Of a DNA stretch of 43,912 nucleotides, positions 16,229 to 23,720 are shown one piece after another. A program made the position numbers and the translations under genes. Origin of the DNA: an uncultured Saprospiraceae bacterium. Lineage in GTDB: Bacteria; Bacteroidota; Bacteroidia; Chitinophagales; Saprospiraceae. The stretch lies in the NCBI GenBank assembly GCA_937872385.1, contig CALMSO010000055.1, positions 1 through 43,912 of the forward strand, read 5' to 3'. Within the stretch, counting starts at the first letter, position 1. Each line of letters starts with the position of its first letter. The notes under the pieces are model-generated. The model worked only from the letters and a program-made list of their open reading frames with translations. It ran no database searches and had not been told where the DNA came from.

Positions 16229-16409
16229 GACAATAAATTTATTGAGTTAAGAAATAATAAGTTACATGAACAACTTTACCATTGCGGCAAGCCTCAAGGA
16301 AAGGTATTTTATTTGTTGTAGGTTAGATGGTGCAATAATAATAATAATAATAATGCAAGTCAAGAGATGCGACGAAAATTTACACAAAATTAATATTTAG
16401 TTTACAAAC
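16218..16409 (-). repeat. Intergenic cassette copy A (192 bp, identical to copy C)
   Basis: Every base is the same as at 18458-18649. Read on the minus strand it begins at the end of a gene remnant (GTTTGTAAACTAA) and holds an (ATT)7 microsatellite preceded by TTGACTTGC. A conserved leader around GCTTGCCGCAATGG follows, and the cassette ends with the start codon and first residues of the downstream exported-protein gene. It therefore carries the likely promoter and leader of the six-cysteine peptide. Confidence 0.9.
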
Positions 16410-16503
16410 AGTATCTTCTCAGAGCCGCCGTAACTTCGATGCCGTGATATTGTTTGATGAGGAAGTTAGTTAGTCGTTTTTGAGTGTTTGCGCAAAATGA
16501 GGC
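16402..16503 (-). pseudogene. 3' remnant of a lost gene (in copy A)
   Basis: The minus strand encodes a C-terminal fragment (..FLIKQYHGIEVTAALRRYCL, stop at 16402) that matches the fragment in copy B (..FIMKQYYGTEVTVALKKI..) at protein level. The 5' parts differ by a 2-base shift. It overlaps no real start codon and lies between the stop of the membrane protein gene (16506) and cassette A. The parent family is not recognised. Confidence 0.55.
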
Positions 16504-16505
16504 TA

Positions 16506-16925
16506 CTATACGCTCAGCCCGTATAGGGCAAATAGCACAATAATGGCTATCAGCAAGGGAGAAAGCTGAAGCAAGTATGCATTGCGGAGGGCACGTAAAT
16601 AGAAATCTGGAAACTGGAGCTGCTGCAAATGACGGAGCAAGCGCCATCGGTTAATGAATAACATCAAAATACTGGCGGCGAGGATAAGGGATAACCATAA
16701 TGTTAAATTTATTTTCGGCGGGGCATAAAAAATGTAAATACTGACTGAAGTTACTATCAAGAAAGAAATGATATAAACTGGTTTATCGGCTTGTCTCTGT
16801 ATAGGCAGTAGTGCTTCTCGAACCTGCGGTTCCAGCTTTTTCTTAGCGCGCTCCAAGGCTTGGTTCCCGATAAAAGCAATAATTACGTAAAGAAGCATGA
16901 AAAATACGGGGCTTATTGTACTCAT
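16506..16925 (-). CDS. Small membrane protein, unknown function
   Basis: The 139-aa product has about four hydrophobic helices (near residues 6-20, 50-68, 74-92 and 117-136). A basic, helical cytoplasmic segment (about 23-46, ALERAKKKLEPQVREALL) separates the first and second helices. No family is recognised. It follows the small lipoprotein gene at 17036-17503 by 110 bases that contain a strong hairpin, so it may be a separate transcript. The ATG at 16925 precedes the first helix directly. Confidence 0.65.
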   Translation of the reverse strand: MSTISPVFFMLLYVIIAFIGNQALERAKKKLEPQVREALLPIQRQADKPVYIISFLIVTSVSIYIFYAPPKINLTLWLSLILAASILMLFINRWRLLRHLQQLQFPDFYLRALRNAYLLQLSPLLIAIIVLFALYGLSV

Positions 16926-16964
16926 AGGAAAGTAGGTTTACGTTTCTAGCTTTGCAGAATTGAG

Positions 16965-17000
16965 GCAATGGCGTTATCTTTTTATTGATAACGCCATTGC
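16965..17000. terminator. 14-bp perfect hairpin between two small genes
   Basis: GCAATGGCGTTATC (16965-16978) pairs perfectly with GATAACGCCATTGC (16987-17000) around an 8-base AT loop. It lies 36 bases past the stop of the minus-strand lipoprotein gene (17036). There is no T-run after the stem on the minus strand, so termination or RNA stabilisation is inferred from stem strength. Confidence 0.5.
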
Positions 17001-17035
17001 TGGATTATTATTTCATAGTTTCATTTTGTTAGAAT

Positions 17036-17503
17036 TTAGTTTTTGGAAAACTGTTTTGAAATCTTATTGATCAAATCTTTTTCTCCAACCGATTGCGTAA
17101 GTGTGTTATAAATACTCCTTATTTTCGACATTTCCTCAAGGCTATACTGATTATAGTTATATTCAGTGTTGAGCTTATTCAGTGTTTGTTCCAGTTTACA
17201 ATCACAATCGTACCAAAGATATCCGCCGGGTACATCTTTGAATAAATCTCGGTCAATATCACAAGTGTTGAATTCATCAGGATATTTTTCCAATATCGGA
17301 TCAAGATCTTTCCAATCGTACGCCTTAGTAGCTACTAAATATGCACGATGTTGAATAGTACTCATGTATTCGGCATAGAAAGTACTTGATGCTATTTCAA
17401 GTAACTTTGCTTCATTCTTTTGCTGCGACACTTCATTGTCTTGGCACGCCGCAGACACGATCAGCAGCAGGAAAATGGAAAGAATGGCTATAATGTTTTT
17501 CAT
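17036..17503 (-). CDS. Small lipoprotein, unknown function
   Basis: The 155-aa product has a lipoprotein signal peptide with lipobox VSAAC (Cys20). The mature part is mostly helical and charged, with a middle segment holding three cysteines (CDIDRDLF.., YDCDCKLE), perhaps one disulphide or a metal-binding turn. No domain is recognised. The 5' flank is a diverged copy (B) of the intergenic cassette found before the other small exported-protein genes here, so it is probably expressed under similar control. AT-rich composition matches its neighbours. Confidence 0.7.
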   Translation of the reverse strand: MKNIIAILSIFLLLIVSAACQDNEVSQQKNEAKLLEIASSTFYAEYMSTIQHRAYLVATKAYDWKDLDPILEKYPDEFNTCDIDRDLFKDVPGGYLWYDCDCKLEQTLNKLNTEYNYNQYSLEEMSKIRSIYNTLTQSVGEKDLINKISKQFSKN

Positions 17504-17841
17504 GATTAAGTACTTAAGTTAAGCAATAAATTATACGAACAACTCTACCATTGCGGCAAGCTTTCAAGAAAAGCCCTTTTATCTGTTGTGGATTAAACAA
17601 TGTAATAATAGTAATAACACAAGTCAAGAGATGTAATAAAAATTTACAAAAAATTAATACTAAATTTACAAATTATTTACAAACGATATCTTTTTCAGAG
17701 CCACTGTAACTTCGGTGCCATAATACTGTTTCATAATGAAGCTAGCCCCGTTTTTGAGTGTGCTAACTCAAAGATGAGGCTTCCTTATGTGTTTTGCAAC
17801 CCCGCCTAACTTAGTTTTTAGCAGGGTAGAGTATTTGTTAC
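17504..17841 (-). repeat. Intergenic cassette copy B (diverged) with gene remnant
   Basis: This 338-base gap has no intact gene. From 17519 to about 17690 it aligns with cassette A/C (shared ACCATTGCGGCAAGC, CAAGTCAAGAGATG and AATTTACA segments), but the microsatellite is broken up by substitutions. From 17666 to about 17785 the minus strand encodes the C-terminal fragment ..MKQYYGTEVTVALKKI.., with no start codon for a full gene and a stop just upstream. The last 50 bases before 17841 show nothing recognisable. Confidence 0.75.
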
Positions 17842-18468
17842 CTATTTGTATAAAAAATTATTTTCAACTGCACAACATGCATAGGTGCCTGAGCCACATG
17901 TTACTTCGCAATGATGATGCCAATTCGCAGTTGCCACTCCTCCGCCATCGGTAACAGCACATTGCGTTGAACTAGGGCCTCCTCCCTTACAATTAGTTGG
18001 CTGCTTCTTATCTTTAACTCCTACACACCCACACTTAACTTCAGCTACATCATCAGGCGCGTCAAGCCAGGGATATTCAAAATAGAATTCATTTGATCGT
18101 TGTTGAAGGTTGTCTATACTCAACTTTTCAAGAGGTAACCCATTAAATTTACCTATTGCAAAAATATTGCCATCAAGAACTAACGACGCGTTTTCGTTTT
18201 CGTTATTTGTAATTAGTATGTTCTTATTTTTATTATAAGTAACGGTAGAAGGTATTACTTTAGGAATTTTGTTAAAGTCTTGATATTGAATAAAATAAGT
18301 TACTGAGTCTTTAAAATCAAGAATATACATACTTTCCTTAAACTTAAAGACTATTAGACTATTAGCAACATCATTTTTCTTAAAGTTTAAATTTTCATCA
18401 TTGCTGCATGAAAAGATAAACAGAATAATAGAAACGAGGATGAGTGAAAATAAAATTAATTTTTTCAT
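17842..18468 (-). CDS. Lipoprotein with cysteine-rich C-terminal tail
   Basis: The 208-aa product has a lipoprotein signal peptide (lipobox FIFSC, Cys21). A domain of about 110 residues with alternating strands follows (LIVFKFKESMYILDF, SLVLDGNIFAIGKF). The tail of about 65 residues carries eight cysteines (146, 148, 160, 170, 187, 191, 198, 199) with glycine-rich spacers and an HHH cluster. The tail is unlike the first part and looks like a small disulphide-rich or metal-binding peptide fused to a surface anchor. No family is recognised. The gene starts inside cassette C, so its promoter, leader and first codons are the same DNA as those of the six-cysteine peptide. Confidence 0.75.
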   Translation of the reverse strand: MKKLILFSLILVSIILFIFSCSNDENLNFKKNDVANSLIVFKFKESMYILDFKDSVTYFIQYQDFNKIPKVIPSTVTYNKNKNILITNNENENASLVLDGNIFAIGKFNGLPLEKLSIDNLQQRSNEFYFEYPWLDAPDDVAEVKCGCVGVKDKKQPTNCKGGGPSSTQCAVTDGGGVATANWHHHCEVTCGSGTYACCAVENNFLYK

Positions 18469-18649
18469 GACAATAAATTTATTGAGTTAAGAAATAATAA
18501 GTTACATGAACAACTTTACCATTGCGGCAAGCCTCAAGGAAAGGTATTTTATTTGTTGTAGGTTAGATGGTGCAATAATAATAATAATAATAATGCAAGT
18601 CAAGAGATGCGACGAAAATTTACACAAAATTAATATTTAGTTTACAAAC
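18458..18649 (-). repeat. Intergenic cassette copy C (192 bp, identical to copy A)
   Basis: Identical to 16218-16409 at every base, including seven AAT units (18574-18594). Beyond 18649 the identity switches to copy D: 18562-18672 matches 22172-22276 apart from two fewer AAT units in D. Copy C therefore combines the leader side shared with A and the gene-end side shared with D. Confidence 0.9.
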
Positions 18650-18690
18650 GGCTTTACTTTTGCTACTATTAGTCTTGGGTTATTGTTATC
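18637..18690 (-). pseudogene. 3' remnant of a propeller-lipoprotein gene (in copy C)
   Basis: The minus strand encodes DNNNPRLIVAKVKPFVN and a stop (18637). This matches the C terminus of the intact propeller lipoprotein at 22241 (NISSNPVLIVAKVKPFVN). Only the last 17 codons or so remain, directly against and overlapping by two bases the end of the DUF4249 gene, so the rest of a paralogue was lost or replaced here. Confidence 0.8.
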
Positions 18691-19564
18691 AGTGCAAATC
18701 CAGGTACACTGTTGCAGCCGAGTATGCACCTGCCACGCCATACCCGCCAGAGATATTGGAGTATAAGCGAGCTTCCGGCGGGAAAAAGCCGCCCAAGTCG
18801 CTATCTGGTCGAGAAGCGTTGAAGCGCTCCCAGTGGTCAGAAAACAGCGCTGCTCGGATTTCTATTTTATCTAAAATGATGGTATCGCTGGGTACGAAAT
18901 CACGGAAAACGATGACGCGGCGGGGCATGGAGACCGTCTGCCGGATGACATTGGGGGCGATAGGTATCGCTTCAGTATCAAAACTTATGGGCAACTGGTC
19001 TCTGATGAGTATGCCATTGCGATAGCCCCTGCTAAGCAGCCCGAATACAAAGCCTTCGGCTTGGGCAGCGGCGACATCCAGCGTAGCCCACACACGCGAG
19101 CTGTCGGCGGAATAGCCCCATTCTCTTATCTCTGGCTGGGGGGCATCGGGCAGGCTGACGGGCTCGCTCCAGGCGTCGGGGAAACCCTCAGCTCGAACAG
19201 CAAAGTGATATCGGCGGCCTGGCTCGGCGTGCTGCCTAGAAGGCGACTCGAAGCGATTTTCTGTGAACTCTAAGCGCTCGCGGAAACTCCCATCTACATA
19301 CAAATCCACCTCGGCGTTGACCACTGGCATGGCGCGAGAGGTATCCAGAGGGTGGACAGTGGAAAAAATGAAAACCTGGATGGCCTGTTCATTATTGAAA
19401 ACGGCAAAGCAAGCCAATCGGTGGCCTTCAAATGGAAATAAATCGCCATCATATTCGCGGGTCAGTTCGCAAGCGGTAAGCAGTGAGGCTACAAGCGTTA
19501 TGCCAATCCAGAGCGAGGTGCTCTGAGATAATTTTTTGTTAGATGGTAGCAAGTAGGGCATCAT
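18689..19564 (-). CDS. DUF4249 lipoprotein, partner of a TonB receptor
   Basis: The 291-aa product has a lipoprotein signal peptide with lipobox LLTAC, then a DUF4249 domain: an immunoglobulin-like N-terminal part (VNAEVDLYVDGSFRERLEF, PGRRYHFAVRAEGFPDAW) and a beta-rich C-terminal part. DUF4249 proteins are regularly encoded directly after a TonB-dependent receptor in Bacteroidota and are thought to act with it at the cell surface. That is the arrangement here, with the receptor gene ending 36 bases upstream. The frame could start at a TTG at 19603 overlapping the receptor stop; the ATG at 19564 fits the signal peptide better. The ligand is unknown. Confidence 0.82.
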   Translation of the reverse strand: MMPYLLPSNKKLSQSTSLWIGITLVASLLTACELTREYDGDLFPFEGHRLACFAVFNNEQAIQVFIFSTVHPLDTSRAMPVVNAEVDLYVDGSFRERLEFTENRFESPSRQHAEPGRRYHFAVRAEGFPDAWSEPVSLPDAPQPEIREWGYSADSSRVWATLDVAAAQAEGFVFGLLSRGYRNGILIRDQLPISFDTEAIPIAPNVIRQTVSMPRRVIVFRDFVPSDTIILDKIEIRAALFSDHWERFNASRPDSDLGGFFPPEARLYSNISGGYGVAGAYSAATVYLDLH

Positions 19565-19599
19565 TATGTCTGTTTTTTTAGCTTGGAATAAAAATGGTA

Positions 19600-22008
19600 T
19601 CAATCCTTTTCCGCCTGGCGTTCCCGACTGCCACCGAACTCTAACCCATAACTGACTGCCGGAATGAGCGGGTAAAGTCCTACGACGGTCACTGTAGTAG
19701 GCGTCTGCCCCAGATACTGTCCGTTAGGTCCGATGATGGGGGCGCTATCCAATCTCAAAAAATAAGGGTTGATGCGATTATACGTGTTGTAAATGCTGAA
19801 ACTGAGCGTGTGGGTATGGCCGCCTTTTTTGCCTATCCATGTACGCACAGCGCTCAGGTCTAAGCGGTGGTAAGCAGGCATGCGGGCGTTGTTACGTGGT
19901 CCAAGTACGTCGGTGCCAACCAAGGTGTTATTGCCTCCGATGAATTGGGCGGCTCCAGGTATCCTCGCCACAGGCAGCGTAATGGCTACGCCAGTCTGAT
20001 AAATCCAAGCAAGTGACAACTGCCAGCGCTCGCTGAGGCGGTACTGCGCCACGACCGAAAGGTCATGCCGGCGGTCGAAGCGGAACGGGAACCACTCGCC
20101 ATCGTTGATGCGCTCGAAGCGCCTGCGGTTACGCGAGAGCGTGTATGCCACCCAGCCACTAAGGCGCCCCGGGCGGGGGCGTAGCAACAGCTCCAAACCT
20201 TGTACCCGGCCGATGCCTCCTGTTTCGATGAGACTCTCCCAATCCGATAGTTTAAAGAGTTCATCATTGCGCAGGGGCTTGAACTCAACCAGACCTTCCA
20301 TACGCCGAGCAAATACTTCCGCTTCAACCTCCAGTCCGGATCGCAGATGGCGCCAGGTTATCCCAGCGGAGGCCTGCCTGCCACGCTGCGGCGGTACAGC
20401 AGCGGTGCTGCCTACCCATACTTCGTTGGTCAGCCCCACATTGCCAGTGGTGAGTAGGTGTAGGAACTGGCTACCCCTACTGGCGCTGGCTTTAAACGCC
20501 AAGTTGGGCGCAGTGCGCCAGCGCAAGGAAAGGCGCGGCTCAGCAGAAGCATAAGTAACGCCGCCAGTCTGGAAGAAGGCCTGTCGGAAGCTGAGGTTGC
20601 CGCTCAACGCCCGGTCGGGCCACCAGTCTATGCTAGCGAAGTAGTTTTGTTGCCATGCGTCAGAGCGGCTGACGAAGTTAGCTGAATCAGCATTAGTTAC
20701 AAAAGCGCTTTGCGGCTGGAAGGACTGGGCTACTTGCTCTACACCTATATCTATCCGATAGTGTGCAGCGTAGTGGCTTAGCAGTAGCTTGAACCCGAGG
20801 TCGCGGTTGGCTGAGGTGCTGGACTGTAAGCTTTCTGCAACCCGCCCATCTCTGAATATTTCCTCCTCTTGCTGAGAGCCGGTATAGCGATAGCGCGTAT
20901 AGTAGAGGATGCCTTGTAGCGACCAACTGTCGTTGAAATAGGTGCTATAACGAGCTGAAGCCGTCTGGTTGCCCCAACGCACGCCCACCCGATTGCTGGC
21001 CGATTCCAAAAGGCCAGCACTGCCGAAACGCGGACTCTCTTCAGTCACTTGGCTGTCGTCGAGGCTGCTGTAAAAACTAAGGTAGAGTTTGTGTCGGTCA
21101 TTAAAATGGTGGGTCAATTTACCATTCCAGTCGTACATTAGATAGCGTTGCTGCATCTGCTCATCAGCGGCTAAGCTGAGCAGCCCACCCAGCCATGATG
21201 AGCGCGCAGAAACCAGCACCGCGGTCTTGTCGCGCAGCAGCGGACCTTCAAAAGTAAAACGCCCCAATAGCGGGCTGATGGAAGCCTGTCCGCCCCAATG
21301 CCTCATATTGCCCTCGCGGGTGCGGATGTCCACCAGTCCAGAGAGTCGCCCGCCGTACTGGGCTGGCCAAGCCCCCTTCATGATCCGCACGTGCTTGACC
21401 ACATCCATGTTGAACACCGAGAGCAGCGGGCCGAAATGGCTGAGATTATAGACCGGGGCGTCATCCAGTAGCACCAAGTTTTGGTCGGGTGTACCGCCCC
21501 GAATGAACAGTCCGGTGCTACCCTCTACGCCCAGCGACATGCCGGGCATCAACGCGAGGGTCTTGAGCAGGTCGGCTTCCCCTCCGAGCTGTGGCAAGGT
21601 CTTGATCGTATTCACAGGCAGCTCAGCCCAGCCGCTGTATAGATGCTCGACGGGGTCACGCCCCGACGAAGCCCGTACTTCCACCGTAGCTAAGATGCTA
21701 AGCCGTATCAAACTAAAATCGTATTGCCGCCCAGATGCATAGACGCCACAAGCCAAGCGGTCGCTATAGCCTGGATATTGCAGCAACAGGCAAGCAGCCG
21801 TATCAGGCAGCGCCATGTTGTAAAAACCATACCCGTCGGTGATTGCCATGCGCCCACTGAGGGTGTCGCGTAATACTACACCTACCAAAGGCTCTTTGGA
21901 GTCAATGGCGGTGACGTAGCCTTTTATCTGGAAAGGTTGCCCGACAGCTTGGGAGGAAGCCAGTACTATGCAACTCAGTAGCCCTATTCCGTAAACTATT
22001 GCTTTCAT
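19600..22008 (-). CDS. TonB-dependent receptor with carboxypeptidase-like N-terminal domain
   Basis: The 802-aa outer-membrane receptor has a signal peptide (about 1-23), a carboxypeptidase-regulatory-like beta-sandwich (about 26-112, ITDGYGFYNMALP), a plug domain (about 125-235, with STGLFIRGGTPDQNLVLLDD and YGGRLSGLVDI) and a 22-strand-type barrel to the end. It would import a ligand by energy passed from TonB. It forms an operon with the DUF4249 lipoprotein. The substrate cannot be told. GC is higher than in the small genes downstream. A 12-bp hairpin (22028-22061) stands 20 bases before the start codon. Confidence 0.9.
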   Translation of the reverse strand: MKAIVYGIGLLSCIVLASSQAVGQPFQIKGYVTAIDSKEPLVGVVLRDTLSGRMAITDGYGFYNMALPDTAACLLLQYPGYSDRLACGVYASGRQYDFSLIRLSILATVEVRASSGRDPVEHLYSGWAELPVNTIKTLPQLGGEADLLKTLALMPGMSLGVEGSTGLFIRGGTPDQNLVLLDDAPVYNLSHFGPLLSVFNMDVVKHVRIMKGAWPAQYGGRLSGLVDIRTREGNMRHWGGQASISPLLGRFTFEGPLLRDKTAVLVSARSSWLGGLLSLAADEQMQQRYLMYDWNGKLTHHFNDRHKLYLSFYSSLDDSQVTEESPRFGSAGLLESASNRVGVRWGNQTASARYSTYFNDSWSLQGILYYTRYRYTGSQQEEEIFRDGRVAESLQSSTSANRDLGFKLLLSHYAAHYRIDIGVEQVAQSFQPQSAFVTNADSANFVSRSDAWQQNYFASIDWWPDRALSGNLSFRQAFFQTGGVTYASAEPRLSLRWRTAPNLAFKASASRGSQFLHLLTTGNVGLTNEVWVGSTAAVPPQRGRQASAGITWRHLRSGLEVEAEVFARRMEGLVEFKPLRNDELFKLSDWESLIETGGIGRVQGLELLLRPRPGRLSGWVAYTLSRNRRRFERINDGEWFPFRFDRRHDLSVVAQYRLSERWQLSLAWIYQTGVAITLPVARIPGAAQFIGGNNTLVGTDVLGPRNNARMPAYHRLDLSAVRTWIGKKGGHTHTLSFSIYNTYNRINPYFLRLDSAPIIGPNGQYLGQTPTTVTVVGLYPLIPAVSYGLEFGGSRERQAEKD

Positions 22009-22027
22009 AGGAGTTCCTGAAAATAAG

Positions 22028-22061
22028 GGGGATAGTTGCGCTATCTATGGCAACTATCCCC
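22028..22061 (-). promoter_or_regulatory. Hairpin in the leader of the TonB receptor gene
   Basis: GGGGATAGTTGC (22028-22039) pairs perfectly with GCAACTATCCCC (22050-22061) around a 10-base loop. On the minus strand it ends 20 bases before the ATG at 22008, close enough to affect translation or mRNA stability. It could also be the end signal of the upstream gene; no T-run follows. Confidence 0.4.
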
Positions 22062-22100
22062 AATATCAATGCTAAATTTAAAACATTCTATGGCTTGGTA

Positions 22101-22172
22101 TTATTGTATGAAAAACCAATCTAAATCAGAGCAGTCCCATGGGCAGCAATCATAACAGAATATTCCTGAATG
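22101..22172 (-). pseudogene. Possible remnant of a cysteine-rich peptide gene
   Basis: Between cassette D and the TonB receptor the minus strand reads, in one frame ending with a TAA at 22101, a short chain containing CYDCCPWDC followed by SDLDWFF. Cassettes A and C lead into exported-protein genes; here the leader stops at 22172 and this fragment follows at once. That is what a deletion from the leader into the 3' end of a peptide gene would leave. The evidence is the cysteine pattern and the position only. Confidence 0.35.
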
Positions 22173-22276
22173 TTAGATGGTGCAATAATAATAATAATGC
22201 AAGTCAAGAGATGCGACGAAAATTTACACAAAATTAATATTTAGTTTACAAACGGCTTTACTTTTGCTACTATTAG
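22172..22276 (-). repeat. Intergenic cassette copy D (partial), overlapping a gene end
   Basis: This copy includes the last codons and stop (22241) of the propeller lipoprotein gene and about 70 bases after it, with five AAT units instead of seven. It breaks off at 22172, where copies A and C continue into the leader. It matches 18562-18672 apart from the microsatellite length. D is the only copy still joined to its complete parent gene. Confidence 0.88.
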
Positions 22277-23476
22277 CACGGGGTTACTGCTGATGTTTAT
22301 AGTTTCGTTGAGGTGCCTCCACTGAGGGTATTCCTGTTGTAGTTTTGCCCAGGCCTCCGGTGCGGATACCTGCTTCACCGAGTCTATATGGGCGCGGATA
22401 TATTCAGCGTCGAGACTGAAAATCAAGCGATTATCGTCTGTGACGCCTTTTGGGCCTTTATCGGCATGATCGTATAAGGGGAGTCCCGGTAGGCCCATAT
22501 CATCGAGCAGGCGCGCCGAAAGCTGGTAGCGTTGGGCTTGTTTGTCATATAATAATAAAGGGAGCCGCCCGCGGTGCTCGAAAATAAAGCTAAGGTAAGT
22601 GTCGGTTTCATGATAGCTAATCATACGCCCAGCAAAATCATTACCTGGCTTGCGTAGGTTGCTAAAAAAATCCATTACATCATTGTGAGGTCGGGCAAGG
22701 AAATCATCAGTAATGGCATATTTACCAAAATCTATGATACGATGCGGGCGGCACTCGTCCCGGCTGATTGCATAAATAGTATCATTAAGGGTATAAAAAG
22801 CGCAAAGGGTACCGTCCGGCAGGCGCCAGAAATTGTTGTAAGTAAAAAAGTTCATGTAGCGGGCCTCATGTTTTTTAATTGGAAAATATGCTTCGTGCAG
22901 CTCGCCGGTGGTATGATTAAAAAAAACGGTGCGAGTAGTATTGCGGTCGGTTATTTCACTGCCGCAGTACAATACAAAGTGCTCTTCATCCAATATTTCA
23001 AACCGCCAGGCATAAACCGGTGCAATTTGATAGTCGGCAATAAAATTGCCCTGAAAATCGTACCGAAATATTTTAAAAATATTCCGATTCAATATCAAAA
23101 CGGTGCTATCTTTGGTGTCTATTACAAAATCGGTGATGCCGCGGTATTTACCGTGACCTTGCCCACCCTGACAAATTTGTGAAGCCATCTTGCCCGTTGC
23201 ATCATAAATAAGGATGCAGGCAGGGCGAGCGGTTTGCACAAAGTAATGGTTGTTGACATGTAATACTTTATCACGTACCCGACCAATTGCAGAGTCCAGC
23301 AGCGGAATATATTCAATGTCCGAAAACACCGTCGAAGCCTTGCTAAACAGGGCTTGCGTGGGGTCAATAGCCACTACCGAAGTGTCAGTCGGGTTGGTTT
23401 CTGGTTGGCAAGCGGCGGCTAACAGCCCGATTAATAGCAGTATGTAATTATAATAGGGCTTTATAATTTTGATCAT
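22241..23476 (-). CDS. 6-bladed beta-propeller lipoprotein
   Basis: The 411-aa product has a lipoprotein signal peptide (lipobox LAAAC, about Cys23) and a series of repeating beta segments typical of the 6-bladed propeller lipoproteins of Bacteroidota (YIPLLDSAIGRVRDKVLHVNN, ITDFVIDTKDSTVLILN, IFKIFRYDFQGNFIADY). Members often sit beside small exported peptides of NVEALA type and are of unknown function, perhaps binding a ligand at the cell surface. The last 12 residues (PVLIVAKVKPFV.) and the following DNA are duplicated at 18637-18672. It is the first gene of the minus-strand block. Confidence 0.8.
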   Translation of the reverse strand: MIKIIKPYYNYILLLIGLLAAACQPETNPTDTSVVAIDPTQALFSKASTVFSDIEYIPLLDSAIGRVRDKVLHVNNHYFVQTARPACILIYDATGKMASQICQGGQGHGKYRGITDFVIDTKDSTVLILNRNIFKIFRYDFQGNFIADYQIAPVYAWRFEILDEEHFVLYCGSEITDRNTTRTVFFNHTTGELHEAYFPIKKHEARYMNFFTYNNFWRLPDGTLCAFYTLNDTIYAISRDECRPHRIIDFGKYAITDDFLARPHNDVMDFFSNLRKPGNDFAGRMISYHETDTYLSFIFEHRGRLPLLLYDKQAQRYQLSARLLDDMGLPGLPLYDHADKGPKGVTDDNRLIFSLDAEYIRAHIDSVKQVSAPEAWAKLQQEYPQWRHLNETINISSNPVLIVAKVKPFVN

Positions 23477-23720
23477 AATGTTATTGTTTTTTATAATAGC
23501 AAACGGGACGCTTGGTCTCTACATGATTATTGTCGAGCAAGCGCCCCTGATTTAAAATCCATTCAATTCAGTAAAATAGTCAAATGCACAGATTGATGGA
23601 GCTTTTTTTTGGCATGTCCTACAAAAACAGTTTTACATCTGTTTTAATCTTTGCTTCGCCGATTTTTTTACAACCGACTGTAAAAATAGCCTTACTTTTC
23701 AGAATACAAAAGTGGACAAT

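Noticed and set aside
16402..16647. 81-codon gene overlapping the small membrane protein
   Set aside because: Only its last 25 or so codons resemble the fragment in copy B; the 5' part is a shadow of the membrane protein gene. Treated as a remnant.
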